From Brucella intermedia LMG 3301 (GTDB taxonomy: Bacteria; Pseudomonadota; Alphaproteobacteria; Rhizobiales; Rhizobiaceae), in the NCBI RefSeq assembly GCF_000182645.1, contig NZ_ACQA01000001.1, positions 806,001 to 870,000 on the forward strand: a stretch of DNA of 64,000 nucleotides, read 5' to 3'. The notes beneath the pieces were generated by a model. The model was not told where the DNA came from. It worked only from the letters and a program-made list of their open reading frames with translations, and made no database searches. A program made the translations under genes and the position numbers. Below are positions 16,271 through 26,460 of the stretch, one piece after another (the first letter of the stretch is position 1; the number at the start of each line of letters is the position of its first letter).

Positions 16271-16441
16271 TAATTATAACTTATATGCCATTATGTACAA
16301 GCGAACTTTGAGTTCTTCCGATGCCAATTGCGTGAGTTCTGCGCCGGAAGGCTCGACCTTGTTATCGCCGGGGAACCGGGCAGGCGATAGATAATCGAAA
16401 AAACAGGAGCGGGCCGCCGGCCCACCAACGGAGGAAATCCC

Positions 16442-16858
16442 ATGCCGAAAATGATTTTCGTGAACCTGCCTGTGAAGAATGTCGCGAAGTCGACAAACTT
16501 CTACGAAGCCATCGGCGCCACCCGGAACCCAATGTTCTCGGACGAAACGGCTTCCGGCATGGTCTTTTCGGATACGATCCACGTGATGATCCTCGATCAC
16601 GACAAGTTCAGCCAGTTCACGCCGAAGAAGATCGCCGATGCCAACACGGTCAGCGAGGTGCTGGTCTGTCTGTCGGCGGAAAGCAAGGCCGAAGTGGATG
16701 CGACTGTGGAGAAGGCGGTCAACGCTGGCGGAAAGGCCGACCCCGGCCCGAAGCAGGATTACGGCTTCATGTATGGACGCAGCTTCGAGGATCTCGACGG
16801 CCATATCTGGGAGATCATGTGGATGGACATGGAAGAAGCCAAAAAGGTCATGGGCTAG
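16442..16858 (+). CDS. VOC-family (glyoxalase/bleomycin-resistance fold) protein
   Basis: 138 residues, preceded by GGAGGAA. It begins MPKMIFVNLPVKNVAKSTNF, then FYEAIGATRNPMFSDETASG and ends DLDGHIWEIMWMDME, the two beta-alpha-beta-beta-beta modules of the vicinal-oxygen-chelate fold. It resembles predicted lactoylglutathione-lyase-related proteins common in proteobacteria. Only the C-terminal metal-type residue (HIWE) is obvious. Substrate unknown. It is followed 40 bp later by a second VOC gene, probably in one operon. Confidence 0.88.
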   Translation: MPKMIFVNLPVKNVAKSTNFYEAIGATRNPMFSDETASGMVFSDTIHVMILDHDKFSQFTPKKIADANTVSEVLVCLSAESKAEVDATVEKAVNAGGKADPGPKQDYGFMYGRSFEDLDGHIWEIMWMDMEEAKKVMG

Positions 16859-16897
16859 CATTCGGGAGAATGACTACCCCGGACAATGGAGGAGAAA

Positions 16898-17383
16898 ATG
16901 TCAGGTTTGACGATTTGTCTCTGGTTCGACGGAAATGCTGAAGAAGCCGCCAACCACTATGTTTCGGTCTTCCGCGCGTGCGGAAGACCGGCTTCGATCG
17001 ACGGGGCCATCCGTTTCAGGCATGGCCATCAGCAAAACGAGAACCAGCCGGTTGTGGTGAACTTTACGCTCGACGGGCAAAAAATATGCGGCCTGAACGG
17101 CGGACCCCAGTTCAAGTTTTCACCGGCAAGTTCGCTGATCGTGCGATGCAGGGACCAGGCGGAAGTGGATGCGTTCTGGGAAAAGCTGCTGGAAGGCGGC
17201 TCGCCGATGGAATGCAGCTGGCTGACCGACAAATACGGGTTTTCGTGGCAGATCGTGCCGGACATGCTGCTGGATATCCTGCAGGACGGTCCGCCGGACG
17301 TGCGCCAGCGCGTCGCCGATGCCATGATGAAGATGGTCAAGATCGATGTTGCAGCGCTGGAAGCCGCACGCGACGCGGCCTAG
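16898..17383 (+). CDS. PhnB-like VOC-fold protein, with an odd internal segment
   Basis: 161 residues from ATG 16898, the start best spaced from GGAGGAG (16888-16894). MSGLTICLWFDGNAEEAANH, VVNFTLDGQKICGLNGGPQF, CSWLTDKYGFSWQIVPDMLL and MMKMVKIDVAALEAA are standard for this group (often named 3-demethylubiquinone-9 3-methyltransferase-like, a misnomer from PhnB relatives). Residues ~26-45 (RACGRPASIDGAIRFRHGHQ) lack the usual FPxSxIxxxxRYG pattern. Reading 16972-16992 one base back gives PRVRKTG, which rejoins SID, so small compensating indels may lie here. It ends 2 bp before the convergent monooxygenase gene. Confidence 0.78.
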   Translation: MSGLTICLWFDGNAEEAANHYVSVFRACGRPASIDGAIRFRHGHQQNENQPVVVNFTLDGQKICGLNGGPQFKFSPASSLIVRCRDQAEVDAFWEKLLEGGSPMECSWLTDKYGFSWQIVPDMLLDILQDGPPDVRQRVADAMMKMVKIDVAALEAARDAA

Positions 17384-17385
17384 GG

Positions 17386-18603
17386 TCAGGACCTGCCTTG
17401 GTCCCGCATGGCCGCAATAGCGTCATAGCCATAAAGCCAGTCCAGATCCTTGAGGAAGCTGTCCGGGCTGCGCAGGGCGAAGAGCGTGTTGCGGCCAAGC
17501 GCAAAAATACCGGTGGCGTGATAGGCAAACCTGTTGAGCTGGCCCCGTTTGGCGACCGCAGCGATCCGCTCCTTGCGGACCGCATCGAAGCGCCTCAGCC
17601 CGGCTTCGCGGTCGCTGCCGTCCAGCGCCTGCGCCAGCGCCGCCGCATCCTCGATCGCCATGGCAGCGCCCTGCGCCGCAAAAGGCGTGACCGCGTGCGA
17701 TGCGTCGCCGAGAAAAATCGTCCGGTCCGGCCCGACGAATTGAGCATCCGGCATTTCAAAAAGCGGCCAGTAGGTCCACTCATCGGCAGCCGCCAGCACG
17801 TCGCGAACGGGCGCGCCCCAATCGGCGTAGATGGAGCGCAGACGCGCGAGGTCGCCGGTTCTGGACCAGACTTCACCGGGATTCTCGCCGGTCGTGATGG
17901 CAACGAAATTGAAGAAACTGCCGCCCTTGACCGGATAGGCGATGAAATGCGCCTTGTTGCCGAGCCAGGCTGAGACGGCTTTGCGTTCCGGCATGGCGTT
18001 GAGGAAGGAAGCGGGCAGGGCGCTGGCGGCAAGCGTCGTGCGCCACGCAATATGCCCGCTGAACCGCGCCTTGCTGAAACCTGCCTTGGATCGTTCAGCC
18101 GACCAGACCCCGTCGCAGGCGATCAGATAGGCAGCGTCGGCAGGCTCTTCGGAATTGCCAAGGCGGACGGTGGCCACAACGGTCCCGTTCTCGACGTGAT
18201 GATCTGTGATTTCTGCGCCGAGGCTGATCTCGATGCCCGGCTGTTCGCGGCAGGCGTCGAGCAGTGCCAATTGCAGGTCGGCGCGATGGCACACGGCGTA
18301 GGGATGGTGCCAGCGCTGGCGGGCCTTGTCGCCGAGCTTCATTTCCATCAGTGCGCGCGCCTTGCGCCCGTCCATGAGGTAGAGCGCTTCCGGCGTGACA
18401 GCCTGGGTGGAAAGACGGTCGGCCACGCCGAGCCGTTGCAGGTGGCGCATTGCATTGGGGGCAAGTTGCAGGCCAGCGCCGACTTCCGAAAGGGTTTCTG
18501 CCTTTTCGACGAGCCGGACGTTCCAGCCGCGTGCTGCCAGTTCCAGCGCTGCCGACAGGCCGGCAACTCCGGCCCCGGCAATCAATATGCGCCCTCTGCT
18601 CAT
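17386..18603 (-). CDS. FAD-dependent monooxygenase (salicylate-hydroxylase-like)
   Basis: 405 residues. The N-terminal dinucleotide fold ILIAGAGVAGLSAALELAAR with VEKAE shows FAD binding. A DG-type motif IACDGVWSAERSK and the second FAD motif FLGDASHAVTPFAAQGAAMA (~residues 295-315) place it in the group A aromatic hydroxylases. Relatives hydroxylate salicylate, 3-hydroxybenzoate, 6-hydroxynicotinate or similar using NAD(P)H. No aromatic catabolic genes are adjacent, so the substrate is open. The gene stands alone and convergent with the VOC pair. Confidence 0.88.
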   Translation of the reverse strand: MSRGRILIAGAGVAGLSAALELAARGWNVRLVEKAETLSEVGAGLQLAPNAMRHLQRLGVADRLSTQAVTPEALYLMDGRKARALMEMKLGDKARQRWHHPYAVCHRADLQLALLDACREQPGIEISLGAEITDHHVENGTVVATVRLGNSEEPADAAYLIACDGVWSAERSKAGFSKARFSGHIAWRTTLAASALPASFLNAMPERKAVSAWLGNKAHFIAYPVKGGSFFNFVAITTGENPGEVWSRTGDLARLRSIYADWGAPVRDVLAAADEWTYWPLFEMPDAQFVGPDRTIFLGDASHAVTPFAAQGAAMAIEDAAALAQALDGSDREAGLRRFDAVRKERIAAVAKRGQLNRFAYHATGIFALGRNTLFALRSPDSFLKDLDWLYGYDAIAAMRDQGRS

Positions 18604-18647
18604 GTCGGTGAGACCATCCGGAGTTCGGCCCGGATCAACAGCCGTGA

Positions 18648-18902
18648 TCAGGCTGCCTTATCGGCAGGTGCTTCGTAGGCGCAGCCAGCCGGAACGGTTT
18701 CGTCGGCATGGAGCTCTGCATTGTAGCGATAGAGCGTCGAGCAATACGGGCAAACGGCTTCGCTTTCATCGCCCATGTCGAGAAACACGTGCGGATGATC
18801 GAAAGGCGGGTTGGCACCGACGCACATGAATTCCTTCACGCCGATTTCGATGGCAGCATGGCCGGCGTCGTTCTGAAAGTGAGGAATGATGTGATCGGAC
18901 AT
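18648..18902 (-). CDS. zinc-finger (CHCC) protein, NDUFS6-like
   Basis: 84 residues from ATG 18902, with GGAG seven bases upstream; the upstream extension to 19040 is His/Pro-rich and unlike the family. [20 protein letters not shown] and [13 protein letters not shown] supply the Cys-His-Cys-Cys zinc ligands of the zf-CHCC family. The mitochondrial homologue NDUFS6 is a complex I assembly subunit, so this may be the second accessory complex I protein in the window. The C-terminus ([10 protein letters not shown]) is variable. Divergent from ppk. Confidence 0.88.
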   Translation of the reverse strand: MSDHIIPHFQNDAGHAAIEIGVKEFMCVGANPPFDHPHVFLDMGDESEAVCPYCSTLYRYNAELHADETVPAGCAYEAPADKAA

Positions 18903-19185
18903 AACATGCTCCGGTTCTGGTCGATGGGCGGTATGGGCATGGTCTTGCGCCGGGTGCCGGACAGGATCATGCTGGACATTGGCATGCGTGTACCGCGAAA
19001 GTCTTGTTTCCGGAAGCGTTTTCATCAATTCTGAGGACATTTCAAGCTATTTGCTATCAAACTGTCATATGACAGCCATAGGCTTATCGAGCGTCCGGAA
19101 AAGTGCGAAGCAATTTTCGATCAGGATGCGCGGAGAAACAGACAGACGGAGCCGGAATGTTCCGGTGGCGGTCGGGACAGGAAAC

Positions 19186-21480
19186 ATGAGCGAAAACAGC
19201 GTTATGGCGAGCGAAACCCCCAGCGTGACCGAAGGCGGGAACCACGAGATGACAGCCGGACTGGCCCCCAACCCAACCGTCGTTCCCGATATGGAAGCGG
19301 ACCCCGAGGTTCACAAAGCTTTGAACGGCGAACTGATGCAGAGCGCCGACCGCTTCGTGAACCGCGAGTTTTCCTGGTTGCAGTTCAACCGCCGCGTTCT
19401 CGAAGAAGCCGCAAACATGCGCCAGCCTCTGCTCGAACGCCTGCGCTTCCTGTCCATCTCCGCCGCCAATCTCGATGAGTTCTTCATGGTTCGCATCGCC
19501 GGACTTGCCGCACAGGTGCGTGCTGGCGTGGCGCTGCGCAGTGCCGATGGGCGCACGCCGCAGGAACAGCTCGATTTCGTTCTGGACGAAGTGGGGCGGC
19601 TGCAGGAAGAACAGCAGGGGCGTCTGCGCGCGCTACGCGAGGAACTGGAACAGGAAAGCATCGAGATCGTCCGCCCCTCCGCGCTTTCCCGGCCCGAAAA
19701 GGAATGGCTTGAAAACCACTTCCTCGAAACGATTTTCCCGGTCCTGACGCCGCTCTCCATCGATCCTGCGCACCCGTTCCCGTTCATTCCGAATCTTGGC
19801 TTCTCCATCGCGTTGCAGCTTGCGCGCCGCGCCGACAATCATCCGATGACCGCGCTCCTGCGCATTCCGGTCGCGCTGAAGCGCTTTATCCAACTGCCGA
19901 CCGAGCAGACCAACGACTATCGTTTCATCACCATCGAGGATGCGGTGAGCCTGTTCATCGGGCGGCTTTTCCCCGGTTATGAAGTGCGTGGCGCCGGTAC
20001 GTTCCGCATCATCCGCGACAGCGATATCGAAGTGGAAGAAGAGGCCGAGGATCTGGTTCGTCTCTTTGAAACGGCGTTGAAGCGCCGCCGCCGCGGTCAG
20101 GTGATCCGCATCGAGTTCGACGGCGAAATGCCCGAAGCGTTGCGCATATTCGTGGCGACGGAACTGGGCGTTTCGGAAAACCGGATCAGCGTGCACGAAG
20201 GCCTGCTGGCGTTGAACATGATTTCGGAGATCGTTTCGATCCCGCGTGAAGACCTGAAATTCGTGTCCTACAATCCGCGCTTCCCCGAGCGCATTCGCGA
20301 ACATGGCGGCGATTGCTTCGCTGCGATTCGCGAAAAGGACATCGTGGTCCATCATCCCTATGAATCCTTCGACGTTGTGGTGCAGTTCCTGCGGCAGGCC
20401 GCAGCCGACCCGGACGTGCTGGCCATCAAGCAGACGCTTTACCGCACTTCCAACGACAGCCCGATCGTGCGCGCGCTGGTCGATGCAGCCGAGGCAGGCA
20501 AGTCGGTGACGGCGCTGGTGGAGCTGAAAGCCCGTTTCGATGAGGAAGCCAACATTCGCTGGGCGCGCGATCTGGAACGCGCGGGCGTTCAGGTGGTGTT
20601 CGGCTTCATCGAGTTGAAAACACACGCCAAAATGTCGCTCGTGGTGCGCCGTGAAGACCAGAAGCTGCGCTCCTATGTGCATCTGGGCACCGGCAATTAT
20701 CATCCGATCACGGCGCGCATCTATACCGACCTGTCGTTCTTCACCTCGGATGCGGATATTGCGCGCGATGTGGCGCATATCTTCAATTTCATTACCGGCT
20801 ATGCCCAGCCTGCCGAGGAAATGAAGATCGCGATTTCACCCTTCACGCTGCGCGCCCGAATCCTCAAGCACATCGAGGATGAGGTGGCGCATGCGAAGGC
20901 TGGACGTCCGGCTGCGATCTGGATGAAGATGAACGCGCTGGTCGATCCACAGATAATTGACGCGCTCTACATGGCGAGCCAGGCTGGCGTGCAGATCGAT
21001 CTCGTCGTGCGCGGCATCTGCTGCCTGCGTCCCGGCGTTCCGGGGCTCTCGGACAATATCCGCGCCAAGTCGATTGTCGGGCGTTTTCTGGAGCATAGCC
21101 GCGTTTTCTGCTTCGGAAACGGCAACGACCTGCCCTCCGACAAGGCAATCGTCTATATCGGTTCCGCCGACATGATGCCGCGCAACCTTGATCGCCGCGT
21201 GGAGACCCTCGTTCCGATCACAAATGCCACAGTGCATCAGCAAATCCTGTCGCAAATCATGTTTGCCAACATAATTGATAACCAACAGAGCTATCAGCTA
21301 CTTGCGGACGGCACCTCTCGCCGGATAGAAAAAGAGGCAGGAGAGGAAGCTTTCAACGCGCAGGAATATTTCATGACCAATCCTAGCCTGTCGGGTCGCG
21401 GAAAGTCGCTGAAGTCTTCGGCCCCCCGCCTTATCGCGCATCGCAAGCGTGCGCAGGCGGAAAGAAAAACGACTGCATGA
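19186..21480 (+). CDS. ppk: polyphosphate kinase 1
   Basis: 764 residues from ATG 19186 (ACAGGA before it); the first ~60 residues are a low-complexity leader before the conserved [20 protein letters not shown]. The N domain, the head domain and two phospholipase-D-like domains follow. The catalytic histidine lies in [20 protein letters not shown] and the phosphate site in [20 protein letters not shown]. It makes long-chain polyphosphate from ATP, reversibly. Its stop overlaps the ppx start (ATGA), the standard ppk-ppx operon of alphaproteobacteria. Confidence 0.96.
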   Translation: MSENSVMASETPSVTEGGNHEMTAGLAPNPTVVPDMEADPEVHKALNGELMQSADRFVNREFSWLQFNRRVLEEAANMRQPLLERLRFLSISAANLDEFFMVRIAGLAAQVRAGVALRSADGRTPQEQLDFVLDEVGRLQEEQQGRLRALREELEQESIEIVRPSALSRPEKEWLENHFLETIFPVLTPLSIDPAHPFPFIPNLGFSIALQLARRADNHPMTALLRIPVALKRFIQLPTEQTNDYRFITIEDAVSLFIGRLFPGYEVRGAGTFRIIRDSDIEVEEEAEDLVRLFETALKRRRRGQVIRIEFDGEMPEALRIFVATELGVSENRISVHEGLLALNMISEIVSIPREDLKFVSYNPRFPERIREHGGDCFAAIREKDIVVHHPYESFDVVVQFLRQAAADPDVLAIKQTLYRTSNDSPIVRALVDAAEAGKSVTALVELKARFDEEANIRWARDLERAGVQVVFGFIELKTHAKMSLVVRREDQKLRSYVHLGTGNYHPITARIYTDLSFFTSDADIARDVAHIFNFITGYAQPAEEMKIAISPFTLRARILKHIEDEVAHAKAGRPAAIWMKMNALVDPQIIDALYMASQAGVQIDLVVRGICCLRPGVPGLSDNIRAKSIVGRFLEHSRVFCFGNGNDLPSDKAIVYIGSADMMPRNLDRRVETLVPITNATVHQQILSQIMFANIIDNQQSYQLLADGTSRRIEKEAGEEAFNAQEYFMTNPSLSGRGKSLKSSAPRLIAHRKRAQAERKTTA

Positions 21481-23015
21481 GTCCAGCTGTAGCACAAGGC
21501 CGCCTCAAGGGGCTGAAACCCGTTGCGGTCATCGACATTGGCTCGAACTCGATCCGTGTCGTCATTTATGAAGGCATCGTCCGTTCGCCGACGGTGCTTT
21601 TCAACGAAAAGATTCTCTGCGGCCTTGGCAAAGGCCTCGCAAAGACCGGCAAGCTCAACGAGAAATCCGTTGAGGCGGCGCTTCGCGCGCTGAAACGTTT
21701 TCGCGCCCTGGCCGAACAGGCGGGCGCGGTTTCCATTCATGCGCTGGCGACTGCCGCCGCGCGTGAAGCGAAGAACGGCCCCGACTTCATCGCTCAGGCG
21801 GAAGCCATTCTTGGCCGGCACATCGAGGTATTGTCCGGCAAGGAAGAAGCCTATTATTCGGCGCTCGGCATCATTTCCGGCTTCTACAAGCCGAAGGGCG
21901 TGACGGGCGACCTTGGCGGCGGCAGCCTAGAACTGGTCGCCGTGGATGACCACGAGGTGGGCGAGGGGATCACCTTGCCGCTCGGCGGCCTGCGCTTGCA
22001 GGATATGTCCAACGAGAAACTGCCCGAGGCGACGAAGATTGCGCGCGCGGAACTGGCGAAGGCGACGCTTCTGAAAGCTCATCAGGGACAGGTTTTCTAT
22101 GCCGTAGGCGGCACGTGGCGTAACCTTGCCAAGCTGCATATGACGGCGAAGAATTATCCGCTGCACGTCATGCACGGCTACGAGATGAACCCGGTGGAGG
22201 CACAAAGCTTCCTGAAGCGCGTCGCCAAGGGCAATCTCGACACGATGCGCGGCATCGAGGCAGTTTCGAAGAACCGCCGCCAGCTCTTGTCCTACGGCGC
22301 GACGGTGCTGCTTGAGACGATCCGCCTGATGAAGCCTTCCAAGATCGTTTTCTCGGCGCTCGGCGTGCGCGAAGGCTATCTTTATTCGCTATTGCCCAAG
22401 AACGAGCAGCTTCTCGATCCGCTCCTGGCCTCGGCGGAAGAGTTTTCCATTCTGCGCTCGCGCTCTCCGCGCCATGCCCGTGAGCTGGCGACGTGGACGA
22501 CATTGTCCCTGCCGGTACTCGGTTTTGACGAAACCGATGACGAGGCGCGCTACAGGCAGGCCGCCTGTCTCGTGGCCGACATAAGCTGGCGCGCGCATCC
22601 CGATTATCGCGGCTCGCAGGCGCTGAACATCATCGCCCATGGCTCGTTCGGCGGCATCGACCATAAAGGACGTTCCTTCATGGCGCTTGCCAATTACTAT
22701 CGTCACGAAGGGCTGATCGAGGACGAAATCGCACCGGAGATCATGCAGCTCGCCACACCGCGTCTGCGCGAACGGGCCAAACTGCTCGGGGCGCTTCTGC
22801 GCGTGGTCTACCTTCTGTCGGCTTCGATGCCGGGCGTCATCCCGCGTCTTTTCTGGCGCGAGGAAGAAAACGGGATTGCGCTGGTCGTCCCCGGCGATCT
22901 CGCCGATCTGATTTCAGACCGCCCCGAAGGCCGGTTGCAGCAACTGGCGAAACTGACGGGCAAGAACATCTATTTCGCGGTCGGCGACGGCGCGATTGAG
23001 GGGACAAGGGAATAA
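21477..23015 (+). CDS. ppx: Ppx/GppA-family phosphatase (exopolyphosphatase)
   Basis: 512 residues. The ASKHA fold is shown by [38 protein letters not shown], the [15 protein letters not shown] segment and [15 protein letters not shown]-terminal HD-like region (~320-510) follows. It degrades polyphosphate processively, or hydrolyses pppGpp in GppA-type members. Coupling to ppk by a 4-bp overlap supports the exopolyphosphatase role, balancing polyphosphate synthesis. The gene ends inside an unusual repeat-built inverted structure. Confidence 0.93.
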   Translation: MSPAVAQGRLKGLKPVAVIDIGSNSIRVVIYEGIVRSPTVLFNEKILCGLGKGLAKTGKLNEKSVEAALRALKRFRALAEQAGAVSIHALATAAAREAKNGPDFIAQAEAILGRHIEVLSGKEEAYYSALGIISGFYKPKGVTGDLGGGSLELVAVDDHEVGEGITLPLGGLRLQDMSNEKLPEATKIARAELAKATLLKAHQGQVFYAVGGTWRNLAKLHMTAKNYPLHVMHGYEMNPVEAQSFLKRVAKGNLDTMRGIEAVSKNRRQLLSYGATVLLETIRLMKPSKIVFSALGVREGYLYSLLPKNEQLLDPLLASAEEFSILRSRSPRHARELATWTTLSLPVLGFDETDDEARYRQAACLVADISWRAHPDYRGSQALNIIAHGSFGGIDHKGRSFMALANYYRHEGLIEDEIAPEIMQLATPRLRERAKLLGALLRVVYLLSASMPGVIPRLFWREEENGIALVVPGDLADLISDRPEGRLQQLAKLTGKNIYFAVGDGAIEGTRE

Positions 23016-23095
23016 GGCAGTAAGCGAGTAGGGCAGGAAGGCAGTATGTTCAGCGCGAGCATTCACATACTGCCTTACTGCCTTACTGCCTTATT
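23011..23095. repeat. long imperfect inverted repeat built of GGCAGTAA-type octamers, between convergent ppx and rnd
   Basis: Left arm 23011-23049 and right arm 23065-23095 pair imperfectly (AATAAGGCAGTAAG at one end, GGCAGTATGT/ACATACTGCC at the other) around a 15-nt loop. The right arm is a tandem of CTGCCTTA units. The structure contains the stop codons of both ppx (23013-23015) and rnd (23091-23093), so it probably acts as a two-way terminator, but it has no T tract. Confidence 0.7.
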
Positions 23096-24248
23096 GCCCT
23101 AACTCCACCGCCCTTATCCGCCGGTTCTCGAACTTGATGCCGATCTTGCCGTCGATGAGATCGAGAGCTTTCTGACCGAAAACCTCGCGGCGCCAGCCAT
23201 GCAGGGCAGGCACGTTTGCATTGTCGCCTTCCGCGGCGATCTTGTCGATGTCGTCGGAACTCGCCACGATCTTTGCCGCGACGCCGTGTTCCTCTGTCAC
23301 AAGCTTGAGCAGGACCTTGAGGATATCGGCTGCCGCTGCGCTGCCTTCCGGCGAATGCGACTGCTTTGGCAATTTCGGCAGGTCTTCCTTGGGGATTTCA
23401 AGCGCCGACTGGATCGCAGCGACCAGACCGGCAGCCTGAGCGGAACGCTCCCAGCCCTTGGGGATGGAACGAAGACGTCCAAGCGCTTCCGCGTCGCGCG
23501 GTTGCTGCTGGGCGATCTCGGCAATCGTGTCGTCCTTGATGATGCGTCCGCGCGGCACATTGCGTTCGCGGGCTTCGCGCTCGCGCCAGGCGGCAACGGC
23601 CTGCACGATCGCCTGCTCGATTGGCTTGCGAACGCGCGCCTTCACCCGCCGCCATGCGTCGTCGGGATGAAGGTCGTAGGTTTCGCGGGAAGTGAGCACC
23701 GCCATTTCCTCGTTCACCCACTCGCTGCGACCCTCTTTCTCAAGTTCCTGCTTCAGATAGAGATAGATGTCGCGCAGATAGGTCACGTCCGCCAGCGCGT
23801 AGTCGAGCTGCTTTTCGGAAAGGGGGCGGCGCCGCCAGTCGGTAAACCGCGATGACTTGTCGATGTGCTTGCCCGTAACCTTCTGGACGAGCTGGTCGTA
23901 GGAAATGGCGTCGCCAAACCCGCAGACCATTGCTGCCACCTGACTGTCGAAGACGGGAGAGGGGATCAGGTCGCCGAGGTGGAAGACGATTTCGATGTCC
24001 TGCCGCGCGGCGTGGAAAACCTTGACCACCTTTTCGTCGGCCATCAGGCTGAAGAAGGGTGCGAGGTCCAGTCCCGGCGCGAGAGCGTCCACGAGCGCCG
24101 TGTGGTTGGGCGAGGCCATCTGGATAAGGCACAATTCCGGCCAGAACGTCGTTTCGCGGATGAACTCCGTATCGACTGTGACGAAATCGGATTTGGCAAG
24201 GGCGGATACGGCCTCTTCGAGGGCCTCTGTCGTCGTAATAAGATGCAT
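23091..24248 (-). CDS. rnd: ribonuclease D
   Basis: 385 residues. The DEDDy 3'-5' exonuclease motifs are complete: FVTVDTEFIRE (Asp, Glu), VFHAARQDIEIVFH (Asp) and YALADVTYLRDIY (Tyr/Asp). An HRDC domain (~200-280, RKPIEQAIVQAVAAWRERE, RGRIIKDDTIAEIAQQQP) helps bind RNA. It trims tRNA and other stable RNA 3' ends. It is transcribed divergently from aspS, as in Brucella and other Rhizobiales. Confidence 0.95.
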   Translation of the reverse strand: MHLITTTEALEEAVSALAKSDFVTVDTEFIRETTFWPELCLIQMASPNHTALVDALAPGLDLAPFFSLMADEKVVKVFHAARQDIEIVFHLGDLIPSPVFDSQVAAMVCGFGDAISYDQLVQKVTGKHIDKSSRFTDWRRRPLSEKQLDYALADVTYLRDIYLYLKQELEKEGRSEWVNEEMAVLTSRETYDLHPDDAWRRVKARVRKPIEQAIVQAVAAWREREARERNVPRGRIIKDDTIAEIAQQQPRDAEALGRLRSIPKGWERSAQAAGLVAAIQSALEIPKEDLPKLPKQSHSPEGSAAAADILKVLLKLVTEEHGVAAKIVASSDDIDKIAAEGDNANVPALHGWRREVFGQKALDLIDGKIGIKFENRRIRAVELGQ

Positions 24249-24473
24249 GGTTACCTTTTAGAGAAAGCGCGGCCGCTTGTCGCGAAAGAATGCGCAAAAC
24301 GCGCCGTATAACAAGTGCAAATAGTGTTTTTTGTCGATACTTTGCGTCAAGGCGCCCGAACCTCGACGCTTGCAGAGAGTGCAGACTTGACAAAACCTGG
24401 TCAAAATGCGCTTTTCCGCCAGAATTTGCAGCGCTTTGCCTGCACTGATTTATCTTACCAAAAGGCAGAAATC

Positions 24474-26261
24474 ATGCACCGTTACCGCAGCCATACCTGC
24501 GCAGCCCTTCGCAAGACGGACGTTGGTTCCAACGTTCGCCTTTCCGGCTGGGTTCACCGCGTCCGTGACCATGGCGGCATTCTCTTCATCGATCTTCGCG
24601 ATCATTACGGCATTACCCAGATCGTGGCCGATCCCGATTCGCCCGCCTTCAAGGTTGCCGAAACCGTTCGCGGCGAATGGGTTATCCGTGTCGATGGTGA
24701 AGTGAAGGCCCGCGCAGACGATGCGGTCAACGCCAACCTGCCGACCGGCGAAGTCGAAATCTTCGCAACGGAAATCGAAGTGCTGGCGGCTGCCAAGGAA
24801 CTGCCGCTGCCGGTCTTCGGCGAACCGGACTATCCGGAAGACATTCGCCTGAAGTACCGCTTCCTCGACCTGCGCCGCGAAACGCTGCACAAGAACATCA
24901 TGAGCCGCACGAAGATCATTGCCGCGATGCGCCGCCGCATGACCGAGATCGGTTTCAACGAGTTCACCACGCCGATCCTGACGGCTTCCTCGCCGGAAGG
25001 CGCGCGCGACTTCCTCGTGCCGAGCCGTATTCATCCGGGCAAGTTCTACGCGCTGCCGCAGGCGCCGCAGCAGTACAAGCAGCTTCTGATGGTTGCTGGT
25101 TTCGACCGCTACTTCCAGATTGCGCCCTGCTTCCGCGACGAAGACCCGCGTGCCGACCGCCTGCCGGGCGAGTTCTACCAGCTCGACCTCGAAATGAGCT
25201 TCGTGACCCAGGAAGAAGTCTGGGAAACGATGGAGCCCGTCATGCGCGGCATCTTCGAAGAATTTGCCGAAGGCAAGCCGGTGACGCAGAAATTCCGCCG
25301 CATCGCCTATGACGATGCGATCCGCACCTATGGTTCGGACAAGCCGGACCTGCGCAACCCGATTGAAATGCAGGCCGTGACCGAACATTTTGCAGGGTCG
25401 GGCTTCAAGGTCTTCGCCAACATGATCGCCAACGATCCGAAGGTCGAAGTCTGGGCAATCCCGGCCAAGACCGGCGGAAGCCGCGCATTCTGCGACCGCA
25501 TGAATTCCTGGGCGCAGGGTGAGGGCCAGCCGGGCCTCGGCTATATCTTCTGGCGCAAGGAAGGCGACAAGCTTGAAGGCGCCGGCCCGATTGCCAAGAA
25601 CATCGGCGAAGAACGCACCGAAGCGCTGCGCAACCAGCTCGGCCTCGGCGATGGCGACGCCTGCTTCTTCGTGGCTGGCCTGCCGTCCAAGTTCTACAAG
25701 TTCGCGGGCGACGCCCGCACGCGCGCCGGTGAAGAACTGAACCTCGTCGATCGTGACCGTTTCGAACTGGCATGGATCATCGACTTCCCGTTCTACGAAT
25801 GGGACGAGGACAACAAGAAGCTCGACTTCGCGCACAACCCGTTCTCCATGCCGCAGGGCGGTATGGACGCGCTGGAAAACCAGGACCCGCTGGCGATCAA
25901 GGCTTACCAGTACGATCTCGTCTGCAACGGCTTTGAAATTGCTTCCGGCTCGATCCGTAACCAGCTGCCGGACGTCATGGTCAAGGCATTCGAGAAGGTC
26001 GGCCTCAGCCAGCAGGACGTGGAAGAGCGCTTCGGCGGTCTCTATCGCGCATTCCAGTACGGCGCGCCTCCGCATGGCGGCATGGCCGCCGGCATCGACC
26101 GTGTCATCATGCTTCTGGTCGGCGCGAAGAACCTGCGCGAAATCTCGCTGTTCCCGATGAACCAGCAGGCGCTCGATCTCCTGATGAACGCGCCTTCGGA
26201 TGTGACGCCCGCGCAGCTGCGCGACCTGCATATCCGGCTGGCTCCGGTACAGAAGAGCTGA
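24474..26261 (+). CDS. aspS: aspartyl-tRNA synthetase
   Basis: 595 residues from ATG 24474; the N-terminus [18 protein letters not shown] leads into the OB-fold anticodon domain ([20 protein letters not shown]). The class II catalytic core has [20 protein letters not shown], motif 2 [19 protein letters not shown] and motif 3 [16 protein letters not shown], with the bacterial insertion domain between. It charges tRNA-Asp. Whether it also charges tRNA-Asn (non-discriminating type, frequent where gatCAB exists) cannot be told here. Two tandem terminators follow. Confidence 0.96.
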   Translation: MHRYRSHTCAALRKTDVGSNVRLSGWVHRVRDHGGILFIDLRDHYGITQIVADPDSPAFKVAETVRGEWVIRVDGEVKARADDAVNANLPTGEVEIFATEIEVLAAAKELPLPVFGEPDYPEDIRLKYRFLDLRRETLHKNIMSRTKIIAAMRRRMTEIGFNEFTTPILTASSPEGARDFLVPSRIHPGKFYALPQAPQQYKQLLMVAGFDRYFQIAPCFRDEDPRADRLPGEFYQLDLEMSFVTQEEVWETMEPVMRGIFEEFAEGKPVTQKFRRIAYDDAIRTYGSDKPDLRNPIEMQAVTEHFAGSGFKVFANMIANDPKVEVWAIPAKTGGSRAFCDRMNSWAQGEGQPGLGYIFWRKEGDKLEGAGPIAKNIGEERTEALRNQLGLGDGDACFFVAGLPSKFYKFAGDARTRAGEELNLVDRDRFELAWIIDFPFYEWDEDNKKLDFAHNPFSMPQGGMDALENQDPLAIKAYQYDLVCNGFEIASGSIRNQLPDVMVKAFEKVGLSQQDVEERFGGLYRAFQYGAPPHGGMAAGIDRVIMLLVGAKNLREISLFPMNQQALDLLMNAPSDVTPAQLRDLHIRLAPVQKS

Positions 26262-26279
26262 GCGGTTTTACAGAAAGAA

Positions 26280-26306
26280 AAACCCGGCCTTGAGCCGGGT
26301 TTTTTA
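26280..26306 (+). terminator. aspS terminator 1
   Basis: AACCCGGC (26281-26288) and GCCGGGTT (26294-26301) with CTTGA loop and six T's. Confidence 0.93.
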
Positions 26307-26319
26307 TCAACTGAGAGAA

Positions 26320-26347
26320 AAGCCCGGTGGAAATGCACCGGGCTTTT
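26320..26347 (+). terminator. aspS terminator 2
   Basis: AGCCCGGTG (26321-26329) and CACCGGGCT (26336-26344) with GAAATG loop and a T run. A second terminator 40 bp after the first suggests strong insulation from the downstream convergent gene. Confidence 0.9.
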
Positions 26348-26356
26348 TTCATTCTG

Positions 26357-26460
26357 GGGCGCTTCCGATTGAAACGGGATGGTCGGAATCGCTCCAAGTA
26401 TTTGTTTTGCCGCATTATTCAGCGCAAAACCGCTTCGCGCTATTGCTGGAAATGCTCTAG
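26357..26460 (-). repeat. ~104-bp palindromic element (Bru-RS-like), copy A
   Basis: Nearly the same sequence as copy B at 54204-54307 in the opposite orientation: both contain GAGCATTTCCAGCAA/AAACCGCTTCGC, TTTGTTTGCCGC-type and GCGCTTCCGA blocks and end in CTAG. The size (104 bp) and palindromic form match what I recall of the Brucella elements Bru-RS1 and Bru-RS2 (103-105 bp). Its edge (CTAG at 26457-26460) supplies the TAG stop of the adjacent leftward gene. Confidence 0.75.

Noticed and set aside
24450..26231. 593-codon leftward frame opposite aspS
   Set aside because: Mirror of a high-GC coding gene with strong third-position bias; composition is His/Arg/Val-rich and not protein-like. 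Similar long antisense frames opposite parC, hemB, ppk, glyA and fabH were rejected for the same reason.
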